Below, piece after piece: positions 29,330-41,185 of a stretch of DNA of 64,000 nucleotides. The DNA lies in assembly GCF_048128805.1 (NCBI RefSeq), contig NC_135998.1, positions 27,611,992 through 27,675,991 on the forward strand. The letters are read 5' to 3'. Position numbers and translations under genes: made by a program. The stretch's first letter is position 1; each line of letters opens with the position of its first letter. A model generated the notes under the pieces. The model searched no databases, was not told the origin of the DNA, and worked only from the letters and a program-made list of their open reading frames with translations. The stretch comes from Centroberyx gerrardi (taxonomy: Eukaryota > Chordata > Actinopteri > Beryciformes > Berycidae).

Positions 29330-30190
29330 TTTGAGGAGGGATGCGAGGGGATGCCATCCCCCTTGAAATAAAAATTGTCAAAAACCATCCCCTTTGTAAC
29401 GCTGCCACCCCCCTTTCATCCCTCTTTATGGCACAAAGATATCATTTAATCAAGAAATGTGTGAGCCACTTGCATGTTTTTTTATTGGTTGATGGCACAG
29501 CAAAACCTGCAACGCGGCTATGACACCTTGAGGATATTATTTTGGCTACGGGCTGGTGGGCAGGTAGATCTGCGGGACTTCTTCAAAAAGAAGAAAACTA
29601 CAGGTGTGGGAAACGTCAGGAGTCATAATGATTATTTTCTACAATTTAGCCTACACTGTTTGAAGCGGGGCAAAAGAGAAACAGAGATTAAACAGAGATT
29701 AGATAGCTAGTTGACATTTTAACACCAAAATTATATAAAATTATATAATTAAAAAAAACATTAGGCCATACATCAGGCTACATCATCCTCAACGGGATGT
29801 TGCCAGGCAACAAAATAAATGGTGAAGATTAAGCTAGTTTGAATTTTGTTGTTGACGTGGCAGGTAATAACCATCAAAGAGAGGAAGCCCTTTGTGTGTC
29901 GTTCTCAAGTAAGCCCAAATAAAATTTGACTAAGGACTTAGTGGACATAGAGCACAAGGGCGTTTACTGTAGTATGTGCTGAATTTTGTGCAGTGGCTCA
30001 TAATTTACTGCTTAGGGTGATAATCTATGGTGGTCAAGGAAACGGATAACTGCTAAGGCTGAAACAAATGTAAACACACACACACATCATGTTCAGGTTG
30101 ATGTGATGCAGCAGAGGCAAAGCAGGAGAGGATGACAAAGCGAGCATGAGTAGAGGTTTGATAACTATAAATTTAAAGTTTGGATAAGAT
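29330..30190. other. Spacer between the HCAR-like gene and denr, left part
   Basis: No gene found. The stretch around 29,340-29,600 has the look of an old DNA-transposon remnant (short plus-strand frame with LRDFFKKKK, a motif seen near the start of some hAT-type proteins), but terminal repeats were not found. The rest is AT-rich and featureless. Confidence 0.3.
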
Positions 30191-30228
30191 AAAAGTGCCA
30201 TGAGTATTAAGTTAAGTTACACTTGATT

Positions 30229-30594
30229 ATTAAATATACAATGAGAGGATATACTGATAAGTTTTTTCATAGATGGCAACCTTTTTTTTATCATACTTTA
30301 CAGACTTGCAGGTCCTGCCGGACTAAGGGCTGGTTTGCTAAATTCTGTTAAGTGTATGTGTACTCTTCACTCTTACTGAGCCAGGGTGGGGTGTGTAAAT
30401 GTTGGTGTGTTTGGGTTCTTGGGGTTTTGTACCTTTGCTGTTTTTTCTTCCGTTCTTCTTTGTTTATAATGTGAGTGCTCCTTACTGTCATTTTTCTTTT
30501 CTATAGTAAAAAATGTAAAAATGTACACGCACATGCTCATTGTTATGTCGTTTAAAACTGTTTCCAATAAAAATATTTTGCAAAAAAAAAAAAA
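30229..30594 (+). mobile_element. 5'-truncated L1/Tx1-like LINE insertion with target-site duplication
   Basis: A 366-bp insertion bounded by an exact 15-bp duplication, AAGTTACACTTGATT, at 30,214-30,228 and 30,595-30,609. It ends in CCAATAAAAATATTTTGC and a poly(A) run of about 13. A WQPFF-type motif near the 5' side fits the end of fish L1/Tx1 ORF2. The clean duplication and tail suggest a young insertion. Confidence 0.75.
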
Positions 30595-30609
30595 AAGTTA
30601 CACTTGATT

Positions 30610-30720
30610 GTATTATCTGTATTTGACCCATCCTAACTACTTAAAAGCAGTGGGCAGCCACAGTGCAGCGCCCAGAGAACAGTGCCTTTAAGGGCATTGG
30701 CAGTATCTGATACCTAACAT
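30610..30720. repeat. Fish interspersed repeat fragment
   Basis: TTTGACCCATCCTAACTACT, GCAGTGGGCAGCCACAGTGC and AGCGCCCAGAGAACAG are phrases of an abundant teleost repeat I recognise from memory. The LINE described just upstream inserted beside or into it. Confidence 0.4.
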
Positions 30721-31273
30721 CCCTAACTTGCATGTCTGTTGAATATAGAATTACCTTTGTGTTGTTACAATATAAACAAAAAGGTAAACAGCTGGTCCCC
30801 CACCCTCCACGCTGTCTTCGCCACTATCAAATTGTTTGTCTTCATAAGACCCCACCATCCCTCTTGAAATTTGTGTAAAAATCGACTACTGAGTGACTCA
30901 GATAGAGGAGATAGCTGCAGCGATTCTGACTGACGAACAAACAAACCCTTAAATTCTTTGAAAAACAAAAGATACACTCATTCAAGAAGACTTGGAAAGA
31001 CGACGTGAGTGTACAGGCGAATGAGACTGAAATTTATTAGCCTAGTTTGCTTGAGTGAAGAACATTTGGGAGGAATTCACATACCACACCTTTGGCAAAT
31101 GAGAGAAAGCAGCTATCGATAACTAAAAATGCCAAGTGAGTGGCCAAGTCCACAGTTTTTATATACAGTAAATAAAATAGATATAAAATGACTTTTAATG
31201 TTAATGTGTACATTTGGCCAGGTTGTTGTTGTTACAGGTCACATCCATTTCAGTAAAAGTGCATATTGGGTCT

Positions 31274-31318
31274 TCACTTCTTGACTTCTCCCAGGTCATC
31301 AATGCTGTCATCATCCAC
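31274..31318 (-). CDS. denr: denr coding exon 7 (stop)
   Basis: Encodes [14 protein letters not shown] and TGA. Acceptor TTGCAG. The 3' UTR continues to lower coordinates; a TTTATT (AATAAA on the minus strand) at about 31,032 is a possible poly(A) signal. Confidence 0.95.
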   Translation of the reverse strand: MDDDSIDDLGEVKK

Positions 31319-34179
31319 CTGCAATGGAGAGATGCAGAGATTGATTACAATGAGTTCATATGTGAGTGTGTGTATTTAGAGTGGGTCTTTCTAATGACAG
31401 GAACATAAATCAAAATGGCTTGATAACTGAGGCTGTTCCACATTAAGCAGATTTTTAACAATTTCAAAAATTGTACACAGACAAAAACAAACACCCGAAA
31501 CTCAGCGACAGGGAGCGGGATAACAACTAACCAATTATGGCAGAGCTTCAATAAAGCAGGATATATATCCGTGTCCCAATTTTTCCCTTTTGGTTTCCCC
31601 TTAGGGTGATCAGTATAATTCTGTAAATTATGGGCCGGAAATACCCCACACATCTAAATCAACTGTCCCAAAATCTGCTTATGACCAGTTCTGTCCCACT
31701 CAGACGATCAAAGTGAAGAGGAGGTAGAACAAAAAAAAAACAAACACTACACCAAAAAAGAAAAATCACTAGCCAAGATGAATTATTTTAAGATGCTTTT
31801 TCAGCAGTTGATACGACTTCTGACAGCTTACCTCAGGCCACTTCTCTTGAATGACATCAATTATGTCATCGGTAAAATCTCCCTGAATGATTATTTCATC
31901 CTCTGCTGTAACGGAGGCACCACAAGAGAACTTCTGGGCAAAGAATCGCTGAGCCTCTTTAAGATCAATGTCTGTAAGGTAAGAGTCAGAGAAGATTTGT
32001 GTTAGGAATAAAAACACATTGAGCATCTGATATTTTTCAGTATAATAATACACTAGACATTCAGCCTTACCAAATGTTGCCAAGCCACACACCCGTGTGA
32101 CGTATTTCTTCTTGGCTCTTGGGATTTTTGCTATTGTAACTTTCTGAGGCACAGTCTTCTTTTTCTGTTTGATCTGGCCTCTCCCACCTATGAAACAGTA
32201 AAGTGAAAGATAACACTTTCCATTGCACTGCTATTGGAACAAGTCAGAATGTCACTCATTGACAAGGTTGGTACACGTGGAAACTGAAGATGGCATCATG
32301 TAATCATACAACAATTACACAAGCAGCTGCACCCAAAACTTGACATACAGACAGCAGTACAGAACTCCTTTCTCTACCAGGTAGCTACACCGGAATACAG
32401 GAATAATATTTGGGGGTATAATTAGCATCATAATACCTTACAATAAACCAACACAAAACTGATTCTGAATAGTTAAGACTCGACAACAAACCTCTCTTCT
32501 GTTTCTTCTTCTCCTCCTCCTCGCCTGTAGGGGGAGCCTCTCCAGGGCCGGTTTCCTGCTTGGGCGCGTTCCCTCCCAGACCAGTAGGACAGAAGTGACA
32601 GAGGAGTGGTCAGTACCACAGCAGATCATATAATGCTTCCATGGTCAGTGCAGCAACATCCATTAATGAAGCCACTCACACAGCTCTTAGCTTTTGGATG
32701 ACTGCTATGTGGGTAGCTACACGCTGACTCAGTGACAGAGTAGGACAGCTGCTGACCAGTATGTGTTTCTAACATTTCACCTTTGAGGTTCCCATCACTG
32801 CATCCATACTTAATCTTCAACCCTGTAGGGTAACTGAAAATTCTGTCCCCGGTGAAGCCATTTTTGACTGCAGATTTGATGTGTCACACCTTATTTTTTC
32901 AGTACACTCAACTAAATGGTCAGTACCTCTAACTTACATATTCTGTCCTCAGAAATACACATTTAGTCAGAAATGAAGAGAAAACACAAAGAGTGTATAT
33001 TTGTGTTTTTGTTATTTTAGTCAAAATACACAAAATATTAAGCAAACTTTTCTCCTTATGTTAGAGTGACTCAGTGCTTGGGGACATCTTTCCCAACTTT
33101 AGGGACAATTAAACAAACCACTGTACAAATACAAAGCATTTCTGGACCCGTGTCCATGGACATTTTTGCACATTTTTGCATAATTTGTCCCAATACCCTT
33201 GTGGTGTCTTTACCATCATTATCCATTCAATCACCACTCTGTAACAATTTCTCCTTTACACTAATGCAGAGTGGGACCTGGCACACTGCACACACACGAC
33301 CTGACTTGAGCATCTGTGCTCCAAGTGTGCTTCTAAAGGTCTGTCTCCAGATGCGCTCCAGTGTAGTGAGGTCAACGCCTATCCATTTACTGTCAGAAAG
33401 CTTTCCGATTGGCTGGGAGGAATCAACACTTGTGACTGGTCACAGAAAAGCCGATCAATATACATAAAGATGTGGTACTCCAGTAGGAGTCAACATGGGT
33501 AGTCTGTACACAACTTTGACAGAACTGTTTTGGACTGATCCCATCGTTATAGCTGTGCAAACGATGCACCATTTTAACGGGACAAGAGGGTCGTTTCTTC
33601 TAGCATCTGGGGCAAGATAGCTGAACAAACCATTCAGAAGTTATTGATGTTTGAGTAAAGCGTGTGCATTTTCTGGGACACCAAAGGCACACAAGAAAAA
33701 ATGTCTGGGTACTCACCTACACTCATCCTGGCAAAAACATCTGGGAAGTTCTTCTCAAGCCACTGCCTGCATTTGGCTGGCTCAGGCATGTACTCACAGT
33801 ACTGCAGAGAGTAGATTAGGTTACAATTTATACACAGCTTAAATATCTAAACAGGTATATTTTATGTGTACTTTAGTAAATTGGGCCATCAAACTGTGTA
33901 GGACATGCAGTCAATATATTTGATTTTAAACTTACCTCTGTAGGTAAGGAGCACACTACAGAGAAAATAAATGAAAAAACATTAGAAACATTACACAAAC
34001 AGATCCAGAACAATTTTGTCAGTAGCAACATAACACTAGGAAAGATGCAAAACCCAGTGAAAATGTATTGTACCTCCGCAGTAGAGAACTTTCAATGGGT
34101 ACTTTGAATCAGAGACGGCTGTCCCATGGTCCCCTTTGTTCTCCGGAGAACTTGATTCCATTTGTTCAGTAGTAGCCAT
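31274..34179 (-). CDS. denr: DENR, density-regulated re-initiation and release factor (7 coding exons)
   Basis: DENR pairs with MCTS1 to evict deacylated tRNA and recycle 40S subunits and to promote re-initiation after short upstream ORFs. Seven exons join in frame to 197 residues (human is 198). Seen: N-terminal zinc-binding Cys34, Cys37, Cys44 and Cys53 with the same spacing as human; acidic then Lys-rich linker ([14 protein letters not shown]); and a SUI1/eIF1-like domain at about 110-182 with [35 protein letters not shown] and [17 protein letters not shown]. Ends in the usual acidic tail, [13 protein letters not shown]. The ATG (MATTEQME) has G at -3 and G at +4. A 5' UTR acceptor lies 7 nt before the ATG, so transcription starts further right. 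Confidence 0.97.
31832..31971 (-). CDS. denr: denr coding exon 6 (SUI1 core)
   Basis: Encodes [20 protein letters not shown] to VIQEKWPE, nearly identical to mammalian DENR. Acceptor TTACAG, donor GTAAGC, leaving phase 0. Confidence 0.97.
32071..32187 (-). CDS. denr: denr coding exon 5 (start of SUI1 domain)
   Basis: Encodes [20 protein letters not shown] and [14 protein letters not shown], the basic lead and first strand of the SUI1 fold. Acceptor CATAG, donor GTAAGG. Confidence 0.96.
32492..32572 (-). CDS. denr: denr coding exon 4 (charged linker)
   Basis: Encodes [26 protein letters not shown]. The least conserved part of DENR. Acceptor GGGAG with a weak pyrimidine tract, and donor GTTTGT; both are weaker than their neighbours but the phase fits on both sides. 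Confidence 0.88.
33717..33801 (-). CDS. denr: denr coding exon 3
   Basis: Encodes [28 protein letters not shown], with the last two zinc-binding Cys. Acceptor CTGCAG, donor GTGAGT. Confidence 0.95.
33936..33955 (-). CDS. denr: denr coding exon 2 (20-nt microexon)
   Basis: Twenty nucleotides completing Val and encoding CSLPTE, which carries the second zinc-binding Cys. Acceptor CTGTAG, donor GTAAGT. Too short for ORF scanning but fixed by the conserved protein and by both splice phases. Confidence 0.93.
34074..34179 (-). CDS. denr: denr coding exon 1
   Basis: Encodes 35 residues from the ATG to YPLKVLYCG, including the first zinc-binding Cys. The exon extends about 7 nt upstream as 5' UTR (acceptor CCAG at 34,187-34,188). 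Donor GTACAA. Confidence 0.95.
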
Positions 34180-34599
34180 GACAAATCTGGACACAGAAAA
34201 ATAAAATGCACAGTTATTGTCAGTTATTGCTGACTTACAAGCTGAAGTCAGCTGCAAAAGCCTAAAACTTCCATTCTCCCACATCAAATTCTACCAACCA
34301 ATGCAGCAGTATCTTGAGATTTGTCATTATTACATTGTCCATTTGATAGTACCAGTGTAGGCATAAGCTAACATGGTCTGCTATTCTGCCTTGAGCTGGT
34401 CAGAAAGCTGATATTTCATCACTCCCAGATTCACAGGCCCCCTCTAGGCCAGCTTGCCCTGGCAACACAGCGCCCATATCGTGACTGGAAGGACAGATTA
34501 AATACGACCAGGAACTGACATTACGAGACAGGTTCAATTATCAACTGGAAGTGCACTATTATTTCACAATCTCTTCCCTACAAAGGCTACTGCACCACT

Positions 34600-35110
34600 G
34601 CAACTGACTTATACCCATGAGCAGTCGGCCTGATGACATCGAAGAAGTCAGTACAACAGCTAGCGTTAGCTGGCTAACACATGCGGCTGTTTTAGTTGCG
34701 CGATTCAACAGACTGCTTAGTATACTATTACTACTTGCTCTAATTTCTACGGTTGTAATATCACTGATATCGCAGATAGTATCGCCATGGCGGCAAGACG
34801 TGCCGTGTTGAACATTTGGCCCGACTGTAGTTTCATTGGTTTCATTCATCAGGTAACTTACCAAGCTGTCACCCACAGAGCTAGCGGTAAAGCGTTACGA
34901 CGTTAGCAAACGCAAGTAGTGAGCAATAAGCATTAAGCTAGCCAGCTAGCTAACGCACCGCAGACCAAACTGTCTCTGCTGGCTAGCTGAATACAAAGAG
35001 AAGAAATGCCAAGTTAGCTACGTACCCCTCGAAAGATACTCTATTACTGCTGTCTGTTCAACAAAGTCGTTCGCATTATTAACGTTAATTTGACTTTTAG
35101 AAAATCATTC
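34600..35110 (-). promoter_or_regulatory. denr: Candidate denr first exon and promoter region
   Basis: Richer in CpG than its surroundings and studded with GCTAGC, GTTAGC and AACGTTA words. A good donor (GAGGG then GTACGT) reads on the minus strand at about 35,025, which could end a non-coding first exon. No TATA box. Inference from position and composition. Confidence 0.35.
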
Positions 35111-35584
35111 TAATTGAATATGGTTTAGTTATGATAGTTGGCGCACACCTCTTCTAGTAGCGCTTCTTATTTTTTTCTTATTTTTTGGTGGGTTTAAAAG
35201 TGGTTGGTACCCAACCCTAATGCGCATTACCGCCACCTGCTGTTTCGGAGAGTAGGCAGACGTAATCTGATACAGGCATAGGTCGTGTTTTTTTAATGGT
35301 TAAAGACCCACAGCAGTGTCTGGACTTGTATTTTTTTATGCCACGAGAATTTACAGTCATAATATTTATTTTCTTATTTCCCAGCACAAATCCTGGCCTC
35401 CAAGAGGATCTGTGGTTGTCCATGTTATTGTCCATTTTATTGTTTTGTCCCAGCAACTAGGTTAGGTAGGCCTGTTATGTCTTCCAACATGGTATCTTGT
35501 GTCTGGGGCTTTGTTTTGTTTCCTTGTGTCTTATTTTGTTTGTACACTGAATTTCATTATTTTGTTCTGCTACTGATTGTTTCT

Positions 35585-35675
35585 TAGTTAGATCTAGGTA
35601 GCACTGTCTATGTAAAATCCTTTCAGACATGCTTTTGTGATGAAGGGCTATATAAATAAACCTGACTTGACTTTA
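35585..35675 (+). repeat. LINE 3' tail
   Basis: GTGATGAAGGGCTATATAAA followed by TAAACCTGACTTGACTT is the hallmark end of many fish L2-like LINEs (TATAAATAAA plus a short tandem repeat). No coding remnant is readable upstream. Confidence 0.55.
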
Positions 35676-36431
35676 ACCTGACTGTGGTTGTTCGGGGATA
35701 CATTATTATTCATTGTTGATATCTTTTTCTGACTGTCTTAAATATGAAAATAACACACCCAGTCTTCCCCCTCGTACAATTTACACAAGCCTTGAACTTA
35801 ACCATCGACTGACCATGACACTGCAGATGCATCATCAGTATTTACTGCTGGATTGTCAGATTTATTTATTCCCACCCACCATCTTAACCATACACCTCAC
35901 TTCTCCAGTGGAGGTTGATCTCCCAGTGGTATTACTAAATGTATAACATAAGCCTTCTTTTCCTGCCATACCATCCCTCAAACCAGTTCTTGTAATGATC
36001 ACTCCCTATATTTGTTTCCTATTAGGTGGTAAACCCAATGGCAGATCGCAGCTATCACAACTGAAACTAGAGTACGATCAAGGGTGGAGTCATTTTCCTG
36101 TGCTTATATTTATCTCAGTCCCTCTACTATTATTCAGCCACTCCGTTTTCACCTATCAAATCTTCCATGACCAGTCACGCAATAAAATCTCAGTGGGAAT
36201 CCTATGGGTGCCTTGGGGACCAAACATATTGAAATCAGATGGGATATTCTAAGATTGGACTTTCTCGCATCCTTTTTCATAAGAGAAGTGAGCAGTAGCT
36301 ATCACAATCTTATTTCTGGTTTAACATTTCGACCTTCAAAATAAAAGTGTAGACGCCAACACTTGATTAGCACTGTAGGCTGCAGTGTCGCACTACTTCT
36401 CCCTTTAGTTAGTTTCTCCTCAATAAAACCA

Positions 36432-36502
36432 TAACAGGAGTTTGGCTCAGTAGGTAAAGCATCAGCCTCTCATGGATTGTGGGTTCAAATCCAAGCTTGT
36501 TC
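36432..36502 (+). mobile_element. tRNA-derived SINE head
   Basis: TTTGGCTCAGTAGGTAAAGC fits a pol III A box and GGGTTCAAATCC a B box, spaced as in a tRNA gene. The cloverleaf is poor, no CCA-compatible acceptor stem is evident, and non-tRNA sequence follows, so this is a SINE or tRNA pseudogene rather than a working tRNA. Confidence 0.55.
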
Positions 36503-39500
36503 TTTCTGAAGTCATAAATTGCCAAAAACAAGGGGCAGATTCTGCAATGGAATGTTTGGACATTACAAAAATCTTCACCAATGTGGTTGCAATGACAAAC
36601 TTGACAGAGGTCACTGGCCAACACAAAATAAGTAATAGACTGACTGTGTGTCTGATCTATACAACTTGTGTGTGTGTCTATCTACCTTCTGTAATATTGT
36701 GTCATCTGTCTTTCTTTTCAAATTGTGCTTGGACCCCACAGTTGGCGCTTGCGGCTATATTTCTATTATTTGTTTTGGAAAATGTTCTTGTTTTGTTGCT
36801 CTATTTTTTCTTCCTTCTTTTTATGCCCTTCTTGTAAAGTTTTCTGCCATGGATCTACCATTTTTTGTAAAAATAAACACCTGATGACCGCAAAGTTGCT
36901 CCCAGAAGTTTTTTTCTCCCAATTCCCCCTTTGCCATCTTAACATGGACATTTTTATGAAAACATGTGAATGTGTGTAACGTATGAATGTGAAGCAGGAC
37001 CGGACTGAAAAACTGCAAAATACTTGATCTGGCCCCCATCACTCAGATTAAATTATTTTGGCGTTTGGAGGGAGGTGGAACAAGTCTGAAACATTAGGTG
37101 GCACATCTTTTTAACTTCATTTCCACTGGCTTTGTGCAGTGTCTGCTGGACACTAGATGGTGCTATACTCTCAGTTTAGAAACACGAAGGCTGCGTGACA
37201 ATGCACAGAATGCACAGAACACAACAGCACAAACTGGGCGATGCTGAGTCAGAGATGTAACATGGCTCTAGGAAAGAGGTAGATGGACATGCTGGTCCTT
37301 CTCCTGGTCGCTTGTTAGGTCCAGCAACCGAGGAAAACATCCTCAGAAGGGGAGGTTATGAGCTGCTTGACACTAAAAGGATCAGGGGGAAAAGTCTAAT
37401 GCAAATGTTTGCCTACATCATAATTAGTTAATTATGTGGGTTGCACCAGCCTATGAAAATGATCTGTTTTTGACGCTCTAAAGTAACAATTAAAAATCCC
37501 TGCCTTTCAAATAATGAGATTAAGACATTTTTAATTCTCTAAGATGAGGAATTTTTTTTTGTTTTTGATACCATTAAGTAAACATTAACATCTGTCCCGG
37601 CCACTTAGGCACCTTGCCTTCCCTCCTAAATGTTTAGAGAAAGGAGCCTTTTCAGGTCAAGTCCTTTTCAGCACTGGCATATGGGCAATTACTCCAGTTT
37701 ACATTAGTGGTTTTATGAAACCATTCTTAAGAGAATGCATTAGGTCCATTAGAGAAGAATTACTTTCCTTTGACAAATACATGCTCTCTATACTAATCAC
37801 CCTGCATTTTCCTGGGTGATTTGTTTTGCTGTAACCTGATTCAGAGGGCAAAGGAGAGGCTCGCCACTCGAATAATCATTTGTTTATGTTAGCTTAGACA
37901 GGTCCTGACTTTATCTCCTTAAGAAGTGGACCTCAACTTGAACTTCATCAGGCATTTTTAATGGGAAAAATGGATGTACTAAGCAGCACAGTAAGCAGTG
38001 CTGTAAAGTCCATCCCACTGTTTGCTCTCCTCTCCAGGCATCCCAGCAACCTCTTGTTTGCCACTGCTTGTTTTCTCTCATTCCTAACATTTAATACACT
38101 CACAGCCTATCTGCAGCACTGTTTTTTCCCCAGTGTTTTGATCATATGTGCAAATAAACTAAACTTAAACCTAAAAACCTGTAACGTCCTTACATTAAAC
38201 TACATAGTCTGTGTGTTTACAAGCACAACAGTAATCTAGGCTTTCTACAACAAGTCACACACAGGCTGTAAACACACAAATGACCACTATTCACATAGTA
38301 CACAACATTGAAAATAGTACTTCAAATGATTGCACAGAAACATTTATAATGCCATGCTGGACTTCATAGTAATGCACAGACATCAAGAGCTTATAGTCAG
38401 CCTCGGCAGAAGTAGTATTTGCATTTTAAAATGTGTTGTGTTAGCTCAAGAACCTCAGTCAATAATATAGGTTATTCTTCCCACTACACATGGGATGCAC
38501 CTGCCATGCTAACATCTTAATGTTTTTAATGGAACCGTTTGGCATGAGTCAAACACAGAAGCAGTTCATACTACCTGGAGACTGTGTCAAAGATAATGTA
38601 AATGAGAAGGTCAGTATCATCTATTCCACTCCATAGGAACGTGTGGCCATTTGAATGTGAGTTTTGCATAATGTGCACACATCCACATACAGAAGACATG
38701 ATGAGGTACAAAAACAATGATTGCACATTTGTAGTTCATATGACAATGGAACATTATTTATGAGGGGTGGAAGTAGCAAAAATCACATAAAATAAAAACA
38801 AAAATACATTGACACTCCTTGTGCACTGACACTTTGAAATGTCTGAAATTCAAAACAGAGGACATCTAGCGGAAGATGCCAGAATTGAAGACTGGACACT
38901 TCTGTATACAGGAACAGAAAGCTGGCTGCCAAAGATCAGTGCTATCAGTGATTATCATTTCACCATTTACTTCAAGGAACAAGGAATGGGGAAGGAGAAA
39001 CGCTCTCTCTGCTCCCTCAGCAGCTACTGTTGAGGTCCCCTTGAGCAAGCTAGGCACTCCAGCAGAGCTTTTCAGTGGCCAGCAGATGGGTTGTAGGCTA
39101 CAGGGCAACTCCAAGGTGTGGCTGTGTGTAACTATATGAATAATATATGCCATTTGTATGTCACTTTTATTCAAAACACCAGTGCCATGAATAGGCTATG
39201 CTACATACATTTTCAGCCAAAGTGGTCCCAGTGGGAAATGAAGCCCCTAACCTTGGATATTGCTGCTAAAAGATAGTGAACTTTCCTTGGATAAAAAGGG
39301 TTATAAAAATGTTTCACTTTCAGACTGACAAGGAAAATGGTCATTGAAAACTCAATGACCCTCAATAGTGTCAGTCAAGGTAATTGGGGCAGGCATGCCA
39401 GATGGAGTTATGAGAGAATCTGACAGGTTGATGTTGCAGATGTTACGAATCTGATATATTTCTCAAAACTATTGATCAAGATGATAGATATGACTGACTG

Positions 39501-39789
39501 TAGAATTAATTTGTGCAGCCTCAAAAAATTCAGTGCACTAAGCCAGTGGGGGGACAGATCTTTAGGAAGTCAGTGGGCACGATCCATCTGGCTGATCCAC
39601 TATATGTTGGGACTAAAAATAAATATAGCCTAACAGTTTGTAGTAACCCGGTCACAAGTGCCGTAATCCGGAACAAGTGTAGGCTCTGGGTATTGTATGA
39701 TAGCTACATAGCTATGACATTAAACTGCAGGCTGGCTTCCCAGTGTGGAGTGTGATACTGTTAGCAGATCCTGTGACCTCCCTACAGTC

Positions 39790-39981
39790 TGTTCAAGATG
39801 GCCGCTTGAGTGGAGAAACTACACATCTTCAATAAAACTAATCTAGCTTTCCAACTTTTGCTGTCAGAAGAATGGAATTAGAAGAATGAAATGACAAAAG
39901 CGACATTTGTTCCTTTCTTAAATCGGAAGAAGCGCATAACCGCTGAGGACGGCGGCGGAGTTATGGAATAAAACAGTGCTG
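39790..39981 (+). promoter_or_regulatory. zfyve16: zfyve16 promoter / non-coding first exon
   Basis: A YY1-type initiator motif, CAAGATGGCCGC, lies at 39,794-39,805, followed by sequence that ends GGCGGCGGAGTTATGG and a strong donor (CTG then GTAAGG) after 39,981. The next acceptor in line is the one before the start-codon exon. Start point and exon left edge are inferred; no transcript data. Confidence 0.5.
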
Positions 39982-41144
39982 GTAAGGACTCGAAACAACC
40001 CAGGTTAACCAACAGTTAGCTAGCTGCATTAGCCAGCTACCGTGTCCAATATCTAACAAGCCAAGGTTAACTTCAGCTATATCCACCTGTTTTATACGTT
40101 AAATCTAAAATGAGAAACGACAAGCTATTGATGGCTGATGTTCCAGAGCTGCTAACGGTTAGCTACGGACAGTCAGCCATAGCTGTCCAACATTTAACGC
40201 TTAAGCTAAATGTTAAGTGTCTTTTGTTTATGATGTAGCGTTGCTAACGTGAACTGCTAGCTGTTTCATATGTTGGTTGTTTGGCTGTCTAGTTGCTAGC
40301 TTTGTGTTTGCTAGTGTTGTAAAGCGTTTTAACAGATAACCCCAATTCGCCTTTATGCTGACGTTGTGAAATGTAATCAAAGCTGCTTTGTCTCTGATGT
40401 GGACTATAGTCGACGGTTCAGAATGGAGTATGAGTTTTACAGTTCAATGCTATTTAACTGACATAAAGCAGAAAAACTGCGAAATATTATCTTGCCCTTG
40501 CCTATAAGCCATCGGACCGGCTAAGTTACCTCTGCATCCACCTTTCCTCCGCCGCAGAGAGACACTTTTAACCCAAATCTTCACCTGTGGCCGGCTTTTA
40601 AGGTGATGATACATGGGCAAACACTGTAGAAAAATGTGGAGAAATTGTCACAATAAATTAATGAGTATAAGTGACTAGGATGGTGATGGCGGAGGGCTGT
40701 TGGGCTATGGAAATTTTCAGCTGAGAATAGGGAGCCGTGAAAATGGACTAAAATACATATTTCACTGTGATTGATTTATAGCCTTGTCTTGAGTAAGGTT
40801 GACTTCCTCATTCTTATCACTGGTGAAGTGATAAGTTACTGTATGACACCACAGTACAGAGTGGGTTTCCTGCTATTGCTGAGAGGTCTGTTGGGGACAA
40901 GGGGAGTCAAGCTGGATATTCTGTGGATACTTGTTTATGAATAACATGTCCATGAAACATGTAAAAGTATATTGATCAATATATTTGTAAGATTACAAAT
41001 TCCAACCTTTTATTTTGAGAAATCTCATTTCTCATTTCTCACTTCCAAATTCAAACCAAATTAATTGTCATAGCTGACATCCTCTCTTTAATTTGCAATA
41101 ACTAGTTTTCTCCAGTTTTTATTTTCTACATTGCATCTGAATTA

Positions 41145-41150
<6 letters not shown>

Positions 41151-41182
<32 letters not shown>
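41151..41182. repeat. (TA)n microsatellite
   Basis: About 32 bp TA in the first zfyve16 intron. The rest of this 4-kb intron holds a LINE remnant and otherwise nothing I can name. Confidence 0.93.

Positions 41183-41185
<3 letters not shown>

Larger units (their letters stand above)
35111..39780. other. denr-zfyve16 intergenic spacer
   Basis: About 4.7 kb between divergently transcribed genes. Apart from a LINE tail, a tRNA-like SINE head and scattered AT-rich sequence I found no exon on either strand. Short open frames here have no recognisable protein similarity. Confidence 0.5.

Noticed and set aside
31778..32005. 75-codon plus-strand frame across denr exon 6
   Set aside because: Antisense shadow of the conserved SUI1-domain exon.
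36432..36502. Functional tRNA gene
   Set aside because: A and B boxes are present but I cannot form a convincing acceptor or anticodon stem, and the context is repeat-like; called a SINE head instead.
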